Notes: a model not told the origin generated them from the sequence alone. Positions 27,298 to 35,762 are shown, counted from the stretch's first letter. The stretch: 64,000 nt of DNA from Streptomyces misionensis (GCF_007896895.1 NZ_VOGW01000044.1:1-64000); one strand, 5' to 3'. Numbers and translations are program-made.

Positions 27298-28119
27298 ATG
27301 AGCGCGCGCCTGCGCGGGATCGCCGCGGAGACGGAACAGATCGTGGCGGCGGGGCGCTACCGGGCCCCGGACGGCCGCGAGGTGCCGCTCGCGGCGGCCG
27401 TCGAGGCCGCCAGGGCCGGCACCCGGATGCACGGCCCCGGGCCGGTCCCGGTGCCGCCCGCACCCGGCACCGACCCGCTCGTCGAGGTCACCGGCGAGAG
27501 CAGCACCCAGGCGGCCCGCCGGCTGGCCGGCGCCCCGGTGGCCGTGCTGAACTTCGCCTCGGCCAGGAACCCCGGCGGCGGCTACCTCAACGGCGCCCAG
27601 GCCCAGGAGGAGGCCCTGTGCCGCGCCTCCGCGCTGTACACCTGTCTGCTGGAGGCCCGGGAGTTCTACGAGCACCACCGCGCCGACCGGGACCCGCTCT
27701 ACTCCGACCGGGTGATCCACGCCCCGGCGGTGCCCGTCTTCCGCGACGACCGGGGGCGGCTGCTGGCCGAGCCCCACCTCGTGGGCTTCCTGACCGCCGC
27801 CGCTCCCAACGCGGGCGTGCTGCGGCGCCGTGCCCCCGAGCGCGCCGCCGAGATCCCGGCCGCCCTCGCCACGCGGGCCGAGCGGGTCCTGGAGACCGCC
27901 GCCGCCCACGGCTACCGGCGCCTGGTCCTCGGCGCCTGGGGCTGCGGCGTCTTCCGGAACGACCCGGCCCAGGTCGCGGAGGCCTTCCGCGCGCTGCTCG
28001 GCACCGGGGGCCGCTTCGCGGGCACCTTCGAGCACATCGTCTTCGGCGTGCTGGACCGGACGCCGGGGGCCACGGTGCGGGAGGCCTTCGTCCGGGCGTT
28101 CCCGCGCGCCGGAGGCTGA
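27298..28119 (+). CDS. bacterial-type poly(ADP-ribose) glycohydrolase (macrodomain)
   Basis: A 273-residue protein of the TIGR02452/bacterial PARG family, which removes ADP-ribose chains. The diagnostic catalytic block is NPGGGYLNGAQAQEEALCR (residues of about 98-116), with the two glutamates after GGG. The macrodomain continues through VIHAPAVPVFRD and LVLGAWGCGVFRNDP. An in-frame 20-residue ORF from 27239 overlaps its ATG and may be a translated leader. It is divergent from egtA; a shared oxidative or DNA-damage response is only a guess. Confidence 0.9.
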   Translation: MSARLRGIAAETEQIVAAGRYRAPDGREVPLAAAVEAARAGTRMHGPGPVPVPPAPGTDPLVEVTGESSTQAARRLAGAPVAVLNFASARNPGGGYLNGAQAQEEALCRASALYTCLLEAREFYEHHRADRDPLYSDRVIHAPAVPVFRDDRGRLLAEPHLVGFLTAAAPNAGVLRRRAPERAAEIPAALATRAERVLETAAAHGYRRLVLGAWGCGVFRNDPAQVAEAFRALLGTGGRFAGTFEHIVFGVLDRTPGATVREAFVRAFPRAGG

Positions 28120-28163
28120 GGGGCGGGAGCCGGACGGCCTCGTGGCGCCCGGCCCCCTGAGAA

Positions 28164-28207
28164 GAGGCGCTCCGGCTCCTTGTCAGCCGATGCGGCCGGA
28201 GCGTCTC
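28164..28207. terminator. bidirectional hairpin terminator
   Basis: A 13-bp stem with one mismatch (GAGGCGCTCCGGC against GCCGGAGCGTCTC) and an 18-nt loop separates the convergent PARG-like and TIM-barrel genes. Confidence 0.6.
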
Positions 28208-28234
28208 GTCGCGATCCTCGGTGGCGCACAGGCG

Positions 28235-29290
28235 CTATCGGCCATCGAGGTGCTGGTGGGACGTTCCCTGCGGCTCGCGGGACCGGTAGCGGTTCGCCAG
28301 GGCGTGGAACGCCTCCTTGGGTTCCCAGGGCATGTCCGGGTACGTACGCGCGTCCGCGGGGTAGCCGCTGTGCTCGTCGAGGATCTTGACGATGCCGTAG
28401 GAGGCGAGGTCGGGGTTCGGGCCGGACAGACGGTGGGGAGTGCCGTAGCCGGCGAAGCTGAACCAGAAGACGGAGTCGACCCCTTCGTCCTCGAAGACGG
28501 GCATGAGCTCGTCGAGATAGCGGACCTGCTCGCCCTCGTCACGCACCAGGTGGGGCTTGGGGGTGACACCGTCCGGCTCCATGGCCATGTACCAGCCCGA
28601 GCCGCCGAAGTCGCCCGCCCCGCGGAAGGTGCAGCAGCCGACTTCCATGATGGCCACCGGCTTGCCGTGGGTGAACTCTTTGCGCAGTTTGTCGCGGTAT
28701 GTCGCGGCGTTGCGCAGACTCCGGAAGGCGTCCAGGCCGACGATGTCGAACGGGCTCCAGTCCACGCCGTCCAGGGGGCACGAGGCGTAGCTGACCGGGC
28801 CGGCGAAGAGAGGTCGGACGGTGCGGACGACCTCGCCGAGGAAGGTGTTGACCTTGTCGGGGAGGGGCCGGATCGCGGCCTCGCGATCGGGGCCGGCCAG
28901 GACCGGGATGCGCTCGTCGAAGGTGTCGCCGGGCAGGTACCCGCGGGCGAACAGGCTCAGTTCGCAGCCGGTGACAAGGACGACGTCGGCGCCGTCATGG
29001 CGCAGGCGTTCGGCTCGCTCGGCGCAGTCGGCGAAGTACGGCAGCATCTGTTCGTCGGTCATCTCGCAGGGGAACGGCGAGAACCAGACCTCCAGCCCGG
29101 CGGCGGCCGCATGCCGCGCGGTGGTCTCGATCCGGTCCGGGTCGCCGCCCGTGATGCGGATCGCGGTGCAGTGCAGGTCTTCGGCGATGATCCGCATGTC
29201 CCGCGCGACGACGTCGGCGTCGAAGACGGGGCGGGACGTGTCGCCGTTGGGAAAGGTGCCGGTGTCGTAGTGGATGCCTTTGCCTCGCAT
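28235..29290 (-). CDS. TIM-barrel glycosidase-like protein of unknown function
   Basis: A 351-residue cytosolic protein (no signal peptide). Alternating strand and helix sequence suggests a TIM barrel: RGKGIHYDTGTF, HCTAIRITGGDP, LEVWFSPFPC, DVVLVTGCELSLFARG, FDIVGLDAF, PVAIMEVGCCTF and SVFWFSFAGYG. Glutamates in TGCELS and IMEVG sit where clan-A glycosidases keep catalytic acids, so a hydrolase is plausible. Similar Streptomyces proteins are, from memory, labelled abortive-infection proteins, without evidence I can check. CGGAGG precedes the ATG. The IS5-type remnant upstream suggests an accessory locus. Confidence 0.7.
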   Translation of the reverse strand: MRGKGIHYDTGTFPNGDTSRPVFDADVVARDMRIIAEDLHCTAIRITGGDPDRIETTARHAAAAGLEVWFSPFPCEMTDEQMLPYFADCAERAERLRHDGADVVLVTGCELSLFARGYLPGDTFDERIPVLAGPDREAAIRPLPDKVNTFLGEVVRTVRPLFAGPVSYASCPLDGVDWSPFDIVGLDAFRSLRNAATYRDKLRKEFTHGKPVAIMEVGCCTFRGAGDFGGSGWYMAMEPDGVTPKPHLVRDEGEQVRYLDELMPVFEDEGVDSVFWFSFAGYGTPHRLSGPNPDLASYGIVKILDEHSGYPADARTYPDMPWEPKEAFHALANRYRSREPQGTSHQHLDGR

Positions 29291-29700
29291 GCCGTGCGCC
29301 TCCGATGAGAATCCGCGTGTCGCCTACAGCGCGATCGTCAAGTCTCCAGCGGCGGCAGAGTCAAGCCCGGACGGTGACCAGCCGTTTGGAACCCGATCGC
29401 GGCCTCCTCGCCGATGGCTCCGTCCTCCTCGGATCGTCCTGTGGGCGGGTCGGGGCGAGCACTTGGCGGCATGCGATGAGAGGGCATGCGGGTCGCGAGA
29501 AGGCTTCGTGCATGTCAGCCCTGCGGTCCCGGCGGATGCGCAAGGGCCCGAAGCCATGGAGTCGGGCCAGGCCTCGGTGGTCGAGTTCGTAGGTCTTTCG
29601 GGGGTTGGCTTCGGAGCTGCTGGGAGCCTCTGAGCCCCGGCTTGACCTCCACCGCGCTTGACGTTCCACGCTGGGCGCACGGCGACGACAGGAGGTTTGT
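29291..29700. other. 410-bp gene-free stretch holding a transposase remnant
   Basis: No intact gene. It contains the transposase fragment at 29460-29594, two CTTGAC hexamers reading leftward near 29335-29370 that could belong to a promoter of the TIM-barrel gene, and a good AGGAGG site before the gene at 29701. Confidence 0.6.
29460..29594 (-). pseudogene. IS5-family transposase C-terminal remnant
   Basis: The minus-strand frame reads DHRGLARLHGFGPLRIRRD and then RRADMHEAFSRPACPLIACRQV. This matches the C-terminal signature of Streptomyces IS5-type transposases (ERTFAWLHxFxRLRIRxxRRxDIHEAFLxLACxLICxR). The catalytic part and both terminal repeats are gone. It marks an old insertion between the TIM-barrel and ABM-domain genes. 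Confidence 0.6.
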
Positions 29701-30354
29701 ATGACAACGCTTCAGCTGCCGGATCTGGCCCGGGCCGACGCCGGGACCACGCTGATCAGCGAGTGGATTGTGGACACGCCGGACCGTCAGGACCGGGCGA
29801 GCCGTGCACTGCTGAGGGAGTGGGACGAGCTGTCGGCCAGGTTTCGCCCCGAGGCCTTCCTGCGGCTCAGCTGCTTCGCAAGCGCGGACGGGCGCGTGCT
29901 GCTCAGTGTCGCGCAGTGGACCAGCGACGATGCCCACCTTGCCTTCGTGCGCGAACACCGGGCTGAGATGGTCGGCCGCATCGACCGCGAGATCCCGGGC
30001 ATCCGGCGTCCGGGGCTGGTCCGCTACCGGTTGGCGCACACCGTCGTGCCGGACGGCGCCGGCGACGACACGACCGACCTGATCGCCGTCGCGCGCGCCG
30101 AGGGCGAGCCGGCGTCCCATGCCGCGCGATGGGCTGAGGACACCGCCGACCGGCTACGGGCGGCTCCGCCCCCCGGCATGGGCACCGCGCACGTGTTCGT
30201 GAGCGAGGACGGTGCGCGTGGCCTGCTCTACGCGCCGGTGGCACAGGCGAATGCCGTTGCCGGGGCGCGTCCCCACCGGCTGCTCGGAGCCGTCGCAGGG
30301 CCGGGCGCGGGTGCGGACGGCGGAAGACCGGCGGGCCGGGGCTCAGCGTTCTGA
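29701..30354 (+). CDS. antibiotic-biosynthesis-monooxygenase (ABM) fold protein
   Basis: A 217-residue protein with two ferredoxin-like ABM units, the first around TTLISEWIVDTPDRQDRASRALL to LLSVAQWTSDDAHLAFVREH, the second from about 115 (TTDLIAVARAEGEPA). Such proteins act as cofactor-free monooxygenases, heme-degrading proteins or polyketide-modifying enzymes; no target can be assigned. The second unit ends without the usual final strand, and the last 25 residues (GAVAGPGAGADGG) look like read-through, so a 3' frameshift is possible. AGGAGG precedes the ATG. Confidence 0.75.
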   Translation: MTTLQLPDLARADAGTTLISEWIVDTPDRQDRASRALLREWDELSARFRPEAFLRLSCFASADGRVLLSVAQWTSDDAHLAFVREHRAEMVGRIDREIPGIRRPGLVRYRLAHTVVPDGAGDDTTDLIAVARAEGEPASHAARWAEDTADRLRAAPPPGMGTAHVFVSEDGARGLLYAPVAQANAVAGARPHRLLGAVAGPGAGADGGRPAGRGSAF

Positions 30355-30476
30355 CGGTGCGGGAAGGCGTAGCCGGCCCTGGGCAACCGTTCCGGCGCTC
30401 CCACAGGCGGCCGGTCCCGGGGAGCATTGACCGGCGGCTTTCGGGCTCACCTCGGCGCTGCCCCAGCCGTCGGGTC

Positions 30477-30553
30477 TTCCCGCGTACGGGCCGCCGAGAG
30501 CCCCGGCCTTCGTGCGGTCCTTCCCGCGTACGGGCCGCCGAGGCCCCCGGCCT
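30477..30553 (+). repeat. two 33-bp direct repeats, 44 bp apart
   Basis: The sequence starting TTCCCGCGTACGGGCCGCCG at 30477-30509 recurs at 30521-30553 with about two differences. It lies between the ABM-fold gene and the toxin gene and is not coding in any convincing frame. Confidence 0.85.
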
Positions 30554-30578
30554 CCGTGGGTGCCTCTCCGCGCGCGGG

Positions 30579-30614
30579 CCTTCGCGACGGCCGGAATGCC
30601 GGACGCCGCGAAGG
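30579..30614. terminator. hairpin terminator of the toxin gene
   Basis: Outer arms CCTTCGCG and CGCGAAGG (8 bp, perfect) enclose a smaller self-complementary CCGGAATGCCGG. It is 9 bp downstream of the PemK-like gene stop. Confidence 0.6.
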
Positions 30615-30622
30615 CGCCGCGC

Positions 30623-31075
30623 TCAGGTCCAGCCGTACCGCTCGTGCAGACGCTGCCGGACGAGATCGAACCGCATCCGGTCCAGGGCGCACGCCTCCCG
30701 GCGCATCCCCTCCTCGTGCAGCCGCAGCACCCGGTCCACGGCCACCCAGGAGTCGCGCCCCGAGCGGTCCCACGGCCCGCTGCCGATCGCCACCCACTCC
30801 CGGTCGCCGTCGTGCCGCTTGCTGGAGAGCTGGACGGCCAGGAAGGTGCCCGCCGCCTCCCGGGCGACGACCAGCACCGGCCGGTCCTTGCCCCGCCCGT
30901 CGTTCTCCTCGAACGGCACCCAGGTCCAGACGATCTCCCCGGGGTCCGGATCGCCGTCGCATGCGGGGGAGTACTCGGTCCGCACCCGGCCGACCTCGCG
31001 CGGGTCGGCCTCGGCGGTGGCGTTCGGGCCGTGACGGCCGGGGACGTTCTCATCGGTGTCGGTAAACGTGCTCAC
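30623..31075 (-). CDS. PemK/MazF-like toxin domain protein
   Basis: A 150-residue protein of the PemK/MazF ribonuclease-like fold common in Streptomyces. Family features are PGEIVWTWVPFEEND, DRPVLVVAREAAGTFLAVQLSSKRHD and WVAVDRVLRLHEEGM. A roughly 45-residue charged N-terminal extension precedes the domain. No antitoxin gene overlaps or adjoins it, so it may be a domesticated or solitary member rather than an active toxin-antitoxin pair. Confidence 0.8.
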   Translation of the reverse strand: MSTFTDTDENVPGRHGPNATAEADPREVGRVRTEYSPACDGDPDPGEIVWTWVPFEENDGRGKDRPVLVVAREAAGTFLAVQLSSKRHDGDREWVAIGSGPWDRSGRDSWVAVDRVLRLHEEGMRREACALDRMRFDLVRQRLHERYGWT

Positions 31076-31156
31076 GGGGGCACCCTAGCCTCCCCGTCGA
31101 AGCCCGTGTCCTGGCCCCCGGTTGGCCGGCTTCGGCGGTCGAGGCGGTCGGGAAGA

Positions 31157-31185
31157 TTGACATGACCGTGACGCACTTCCATCAT
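31157..31185 (+). promoter_or_regulatory. promoter of the cellulose-binding glycoside hydrolase
   Basis: TTGACA (31157-31162) and CATCAT (31180-31185) are separated by 17 bp. The CebR box begins at the last base of the -10. Confidence 0.65.
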
Positions 31186-31198
31186 GGGAGCGCTCCCA
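31185..31198. promoter_or_regulatory. CebR operator (perfect 14-bp palindrome)
   Basis: TGGGAGCGCTCCCA is exactly the published CebR box of Streptomyces. CebR is a LacI-family repressor released by cellobiose or cellotriose. The site covers the transcription start region of the glycoside hydrolase gene 125 bp downstream. Confidence 0.92.
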
Positions 31199-31322
31199 AG
31201 CCCCGCCCGCCGTCGCCTCGCCGACGTGTCGGCGCGGTCGCTGCACGCCGCACGTTCCCCGTTCATCGTCCGGCTCCGCGGCGTGGCCCCGGGCCGGCGC
31301 ATCACCCGGGAGGAACACCCCC

Positions 31323-33437
31323 ATGCTGTTCCGCAGGAGACGACCAGACGGGCGACCGGACGGGCCGCGTCGCCGGCTCGCCGTCGCGGCCTCGGCAGCC
31401 CTGGCCGTGGCGGCCGCGGTGCTGCCGCTCGCCACGCCCGCCGCCGCGGCCGACCCGGCCGACACCACGGTCACCGTCAACGCGAGCGCGGGCCTCGGCA
31501 CCGTCAGTTCGACCGCGCTCGGCGCCAACACCGCCATCTGGGACGCGGACATGAACGACCCGGAGGTGGCCTCCCTGTACCGGGCCGCGGGGATCGGCGC
31601 GCTGCGCTACCCGGGCGGCTCCTACGCCGACATCTACCACTGGGTCGACAACACCGCGCCCGGCGGTTACGTCGCCCCGGGCACCGACTTCGACGCCTTC
31701 ATGGGCACCGTCAAGTCCACCGGCGCCCAGCCGATCCTGATCGCCAACTACGGCTCCGGCACGGCCCAGGAGGCCGCGGACTGGGTCCGGTACGCCAACG
31801 TCACCAAGGGCTACGGGGCGAAGTACTGGGAGATCGGCAACGAGATCTACGGCAATGGCGTCTACGGCAGTGGCTGGGAGAACGACACCCACGCCGACAA
31901 GACCCCGGACCAGTACGCCCGGGAGGTCGAGGCCTACGCCAAGGCGATGAAGGCGGTCGACCCGACCGTGAAGATCGGCGCCGTGCTCACCATGCCCGGC
32001 AACTGGCCCGACGGTTCGGTGGCCACCGGGGACACCGGTGACTGGAACCACACCGTGCTCGCCGCCGTCGCCCACGACATCGACTTCGTGAGCGTCCACT
32101 GGTACCCCAACACCAGCACCGGCGAGCAGTCGCTGGCCGCCGTGCGGCAACTGCCCGGTGAGCTGCGCGAGGTGCGCAACCTGGTCGACCGGTACGCGGG
32201 CGCCGACTCCGCGCGGATCGGCATCGCGATGACCGAGATCAACTCCAACTCCGGCGGCGGCGCCTTCACCAGCCGGCCCAACGGCCTGTTCGCCGCGGAG
32301 GCCATGATCACGGCGATGGAGAACGGCGTCTTCACCGTGGACTGGTGGGACACCCACAACGGCGCGGGCGCCATCACCACCGTGGGTGGGGAGACCGACT
32401 ACGGCGACATGGGCATGCTGTCGAACGGCAGTTGCACCGGCAGCGTCTGCGAACCGGCGGTGAACACCCCCTTCGCGCCCTACTACGGCATCAAGACGCT
32501 CGGTGCCCTCAGCGACCCGGGCGACACCATGGTGGCCTCCGGCACCTCCGGGGCCGAGGTCTCCTCGCACGCGGTGCTCCGGGCCGACGGCGACCTCAGC
32601 GTCCTGCTGCTGAACCGGAGCGCGACCACCGAGCACACCGTGGACCTGCGTTACCTGGGCTTCACCGCCGGCTCCGCCGCCCCGCAGGTACAGCGCTGGG
32701 CACCCGGTGACAACGGCCTGGTCGACGCGACCGGCACCGCCACGGCCGGCTCGGCGACCCTCGCGCCGTACTCCGTCACCGTGCTGACGATGCACCCGAA
32801 GAGCGGCACGGGTTCGTCCGCCGCCACCGTCGGCGCCCCCGGCACGCCCCGCACCACCTCGGTGGGGGCCGGCACCGCCACCCTGAGCTGGCCGGCCGCG
32901 ACCGGCTCGGTGGACCGGTACGAGGTCTACGAGCAGCTCGGCACCAACATCCAGCTGCTCGGCTCGTCCACCGGCACCTCCGTCACGCTCTCCAACCTGC
33001 CGGCCGGCTCCCGGCACACCGTCAACGTGCTGGCCCGGGACAAGGCGGGACACCTCTCCCGCCCGTCCGTCCCGCTGACCTTCACCACCGGTACGCCGGA
33101 CGACAGCACCTGCACCGTCTCGTACCAGGTGACCTCCGGCTGGGGCAACGGCTTCGTCTCCGACGTCGTGGTGAGCAACGTCGGCCCGGCGGACATCGAC
33201 GGCTGGACGCTGACCTTCGACTGGCCCTCGGCCGGGCAGTCCGTCTCCTCGTGGTGGAACGCCGACATCACCAGCGACGGGCAGCACGTCCATGTGACCA
33301 ACACGGAGAGCAACGCGAGGCTCGCGCCGAACGGCGGCAACTCCGCCGAGTTCGGCTTCGTGGGCGCCAACGACGGCGCCAACCCCGCTCCCACGGCCTT
33401 CCGCCTCAACGGAACGGTCTGCCGGACGATCTCCTGA
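31323..33437 (+). CDS. secreted clan-A glycoside hydrolase with FN3 and CBM2 modules
   Basis: A 704-residue exported plant-polysaccharide hydrolase. The signal peptide has an Arg-rich start (FRRRRPDGRPDGPRRR) and a long Ala core ending ATPAAAA near residue 43; the Arg stretch could direct Tat export. The catalytic (beta/alpha)8 domain, about 50-400, has the acid/base in YWEIGNEIYG and a likely nucleophile in AMTEINSNS. This resembles GH51/GH39-type arabinofuranosidases and related endoglucanases; the exact family is unsure. A beta-sandwich, a fibronectin type III module (about 505-590) and a C-terminal cellulose-binding CBM2 (from CTVSYQVTSGWGNGF to CRTIS) follow. The CebR box indicates cellobiose-induced expression. 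Confidence 0.88.
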   Translation: MLFRRRRPDGRPDGPRRRLAVAASAALAVAAAVLPLATPAAAADPADTTVTVNASAGLGTVSSTALGANTAIWDADMNDPEVASLYRAAGIGALRYPGGSYADIYHWVDNTAPGGYVAPGTDFDAFMGTVKSTGAQPILIANYGSGTAQEAADWVRYANVTKGYGAKYWEIGNEIYGNGVYGSGWENDTHADKTPDQYAREVEAYAKAMKAVDPTVKIGAVLTMPGNWPDGSVATGDTGDWNHTVLAAVAHDIDFVSVHWYPNTSTGEQSLAAVRQLPGELREVRNLVDRYAGADSARIGIAMTEINSNSGGGAFTSRPNGLFAAEAMITAMENGVFTVDWWDTHNGAGAITTVGGETDYGDMGMLSNGSCTGSVCEPAVNTPFAPYYGIKTLGALSDPGDTMVASGTSGAEVSSHAVLRADGDLSVLLLNRSATTEHTVDLRYLGFTAGSAAPQVQRWAPGDNGLVDATGTATAGSATLAPYSVTVLTMHPKSGTGSSAATVGAPGTPRTTSVGAGTATLSWPAATGSVDRYEVYEQLGTNIQLLGSSTGTSVTLSNLPAGSRHTVNVLARDKAGHLSRPSVPLTFTTGTPDDSTCTVSYQVTSGWGNGFVSDVVVSNVGPADIDGWTLTFDWPSAGQSVSSWWNADITSDGQHVHVTNTESNARLAPNGGNSAEFGFVGANDGANPAPTAFRLNGTVCRTIS

Positions 33438-33445
33438 GCACGGAG

Positions 33446-33473
33446 CCCTGGGTGGGGGCGACCCCACCCAGGG
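33446..33473. terminator. bidirectional hairpin terminator
   Basis: A perfect 12-bp stem (CCCTGGGTGGGG with its complement) and GCGA loop stands between the convergent glycoside hydrolase and quinone reductase genes. Confidence 0.85.
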
Positions 33474-33503
33474 CGGGATTCCCGGTCGCGGAGCCCTCCG
33501 GGC

Positions 33504-34427
33504 TCAGACCGTGAGGACGATCTTGCCGCGGGTGCGTCCGGACTGGCTCAGCCGCCAGGCCTCGGCCGCCGCCGCCAGCGGCAGGGCCTTCTCCACGTGG
33601 ACCCTGAGCTCGCCCGCGTCCGCGAGCTGGGCCAGGGTCGTCAGGTCGGCGGACGACGGGCGTACCCACACGTACTGGCCGCCCGCGTCGAGCGCGGCCT
33701 CGCCGTCGGCGATCGAGGCGACGCGGCCCGGCCGCCGCAGCAGCGGCAACGACTGCCGGACCGCGCCGTCGCCGACGAAGTCGAGCACCGCGTCGACGCC
33801 CTCGGGAGCGAGCTCCCGCACGCGGTCGACGAACCCCTCGCCGTAGGTGACCGGCTCCGCGCCGAGCGAACGCAGGAACTCGTGGTTGCGCTCGCTCGCC
33901 GTGCCGATGACGCGCGCGCCGCGGGCGACGGCGATCTGCACCCCGAGCGAGCCGACGCCACCGGCTGCGGCGTGCACGAGCACCACATCGCCCCGTCCGA
34001 TGCCCAGCCGCTCGATCGACTGGTAGGCGGTGAGCCCGGCGAGCGGGACACCCGCCGCCTCCTCCCAGCTCAGCGACGCGGGCTTCTTCGCGAGGGCGCG
34101 CACGGGCGCCGAGACGAGTTCGGCGTACGCGCCGTTCTGCGCCCAGTCCTTGCGGATGTAGCCGTAGACCTCGTCGCCCACGGCGAACTCGGTGGCGTCG
34201 AAGCCGACCCGCTCCACCACGCCCGCGACGTCCCAGCCGGAGATCAGCGGGAAGCGGGTCTCCATGATGGCGTCCAGCATGCTGGCGCCGAGTTTCCAGT
34301 CGACCGGGTTGACCCCGGCCGCCTTCACCCGGATGAGCACCTCGCCGGGTGCCACCTTGGGCTCGGGCAGCTCCACGAGCCGCAGGTCGTCGGGTGATCC
34401 GTACGTGTCGAGTGCGATGGCCTTCAT
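33504..34427 (-). CDS. NADP-dependent quinone oxidoreductase, zinc-free MDR family
   Basis: A 307-residue medium-chain reductase of the quinone oxidoreductase (zeta-crystallin) type. The N-terminal GroES-like domain (MKAIALDTYGSPDDLRLVELPEPKV) lacks the zinc cysteines. The cofactor site is VHAAAGGVGSLGVQIA near residue 140. It probably reduces quinones or enones with NADPH. ATG 34427 gives the family N-terminus; an upstream ATG at 34460 adds 11 residues without family similarity. Confidence 0.92.
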   Translation of the reverse strand: MKAIALDTYGSPDDLRLVELPEPKVAPGEVLIRVKAAGVNPVDWKLGASMLDAIMETRFPLISGWDVAGVVERVGFDATEFAVGDEVYGYIRKDWAQNGAYAELVSAPVRALAKKPASLSWEEAAGVPLAGLTAYQSIERLGIGRGDVVLVHAAAGGVGSLGVQIAVARGARVIGTASERNHEFLRSLGAEPVTYGEGFVDRVRELAPEGVDAVLDFVGDGAVRQSLPLLRRPGRVASIADGEAALDAGGQYVWVRPSSADLTTLAQLADAGELRVHVEKALPLAAAAEAWRLSQSGRTRGKIVLTV

Positions 34428-34544
34428 GTCACTGATCAACTCCCGAGCGGACCGGATCATTCCGGGCGGCCGGGACCGGCATCGACGAGCCGGGCGCTGC
34501 GGGCGTGGCCGCCGGCGGTCACCGTGACGGGGGCGGAGCGTTCG

Positions 34545-34976
34545 TCAGGACTGCGGGGCCGGGCCGTCGTCCGGCCGGGCGGTGATGTCCAGGCCGGGGC
34601 GGCGGGTGTGCACGGTGAGGTAGGTCAGGCCCTCGTCACCGGCGGTGATGCTGCGGGTGGAGCCGTGGGGCAGCCAGACCAGCGCGCCCCCGGCGACCGG
34701 GCACGGCGCCTCGGCGGATCCCGCGCCGAGGACACCGGACCCGGCGACGACCAGGAGCAGTACGTCCAGTCGCGCCTCCGCGTGCGCCGCGATCCGCCCG
34801 CCCGGGGCGAGCCGCACCACGTTGGCGTCCAACTGGCGCCCCGTCTCGGCGAGTTTCCACAGCACCCCGGACGGCAGCGGCGGCTGCGACGCCAGTGCCC
34901 GGGCGTCGCACAGAACCCGCGGAACCGGTTCCGCCCGCTGTGCCGGGCCGTCGCCTGCGGCGGACGATGACATCAT
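34545..34976 (-). CDS. cupin-domain protein
   Basis: A 143-residue single-domain cupin. The barrel is seen in LDANVVRLAPGGRIAAHAEARLDVLLLVVAGSGVL and GGALVWLPHGSTRSI. The His in AAHAEA and the following carboxylate or His positions would hold a metal, but the usual HxH is reduced to a single His. Function is unknown. It is divergent from a SufR-like regulator gene across 96 bp, which suggests control by that regulator. Confidence 0.8.
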   Translation of the reverse strand: MMSSSAAGDGPAQRAEPVPRVLCDARALASQPPLPSGVLWKLAETGRQLDANVVRLAPGGRIAAHAEARLDVLLLVVAGSGVLGAGSAEAPCPVAGGALVWLPHGSTRSITAGDEGLTYLTVHTRRPGLDITARPDDGPAPQS

Positions 34977-35072
34977 CTGCACCCCTCGCTGTCCGTGGTC
35001 TCCGAAGCTCGACGTACGATTACTACACGTTGGACTTGTGAAAAATACACGCAGGTGAGAGGGGGGTAGGGC

Positions 35073-35762
35073 GTGGCGGAGAGCCCCCGTCGGCGCGCGG
35101 TGCTGGACGTGCTGCGGGCCGCGTCCGAGCCGCTCGGCGTCACGGAGACCGCCGAGCGGCTCGAGGTCCACCCCAACACCGTCCGCTTCCACCTGGCCGC
35201 CCTGGTGGCCGACGGCCTGGTCGAGCGCCGGGCCGAGGCGCCCGGTGGCCCGGGCCGGCCGCGCACCGTGTACACCGTCCGCCCCGGCATGGACCGCGGC
35301 GGTGCGCGCGGCTACCTCCTGCTGGCGCGGATGCTGCTCAGCCGACGGGCCCTCGCCGATCCGGCCGAGGCGCGCGAGGAGGCCCTGGAGACGGGCCGCG
35401 CGTGGGGCCGCTTCCTGGCCGACCCGCCGCCCCCCTTCGAGCGGCCCTCGGCCGAGCGGTCGGTCACCCGCCTCCTCGCCCTGCTGGACGACCTGGGCTT
35501 TGATCCGGAGCTCGTCCGGGGCGGTGCGCGGCCCCCGGAGCGGATCGGGCTGCGGCACTGCCCCTTCCTCGAACTCGCCGAGGAACACGGAGAATTGGTC
35601 TGCCCCCTCCACCTCGGCCTGATCCAGGGCGCCTTGGCCCGGCTCGACGCGCCGCTGACGGCCACCCGTCTGGAGCCGTTCGCCCGACCCGACCTCTGCC
35701 TCGCCCACTTGAGCGGGACGGGCACTCCCGCACGGGACATGAGAAAGGCGACACGTCGATGA
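35073..35762 (+). CDS. winged-helix regulator with C-terminal cysteine cluster (SufR-like)
   Basis: A 229-residue regulator. The N-terminal HTH (VLDVLRAASEPLGVTETAERLEVHPNTVRFHLAALVADGLV) is of the ArsR/DeoR type. The C-terminal part carries CPFLELAEEHGELVCPLHLGL and later DLCLAHL. These spaced cysteines resemble the Fe-S cluster ligands of SufR-type proteins, so the protein may sense iron-sulfur status or redox; this is inference. GTG 35073. The stop overlaps the start of the membrane-protein gene (ATGA). Confidence 0.85.
   Translation: MAESPRRRAVLDVLRAASEPLGVTETAERLEVHPNTVRFHLAALVADGLVERRAEAPGGPGRPRTVYTVRPGMDRGGARGYLLLARMLLSRRALADPAEAREEALETGRAWGRFLADPPPPFERPSAERSVTRLLALLDDLGFDPELVRGGARPPERIGLRHCPFLELAEEHGELVCPLHLGLIQGALARLDAPLTATRLEPFARPDLCLAHLSGTGTPARDMRKATRR

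Noticed and set aside
27239-27301. 20-codon ORF overlapping the PARG-like start
   Set aside because: It ends in a clean ATGA overlap but has no recognisable content and no conservation test is possible. Mentioned only as a possible leader.
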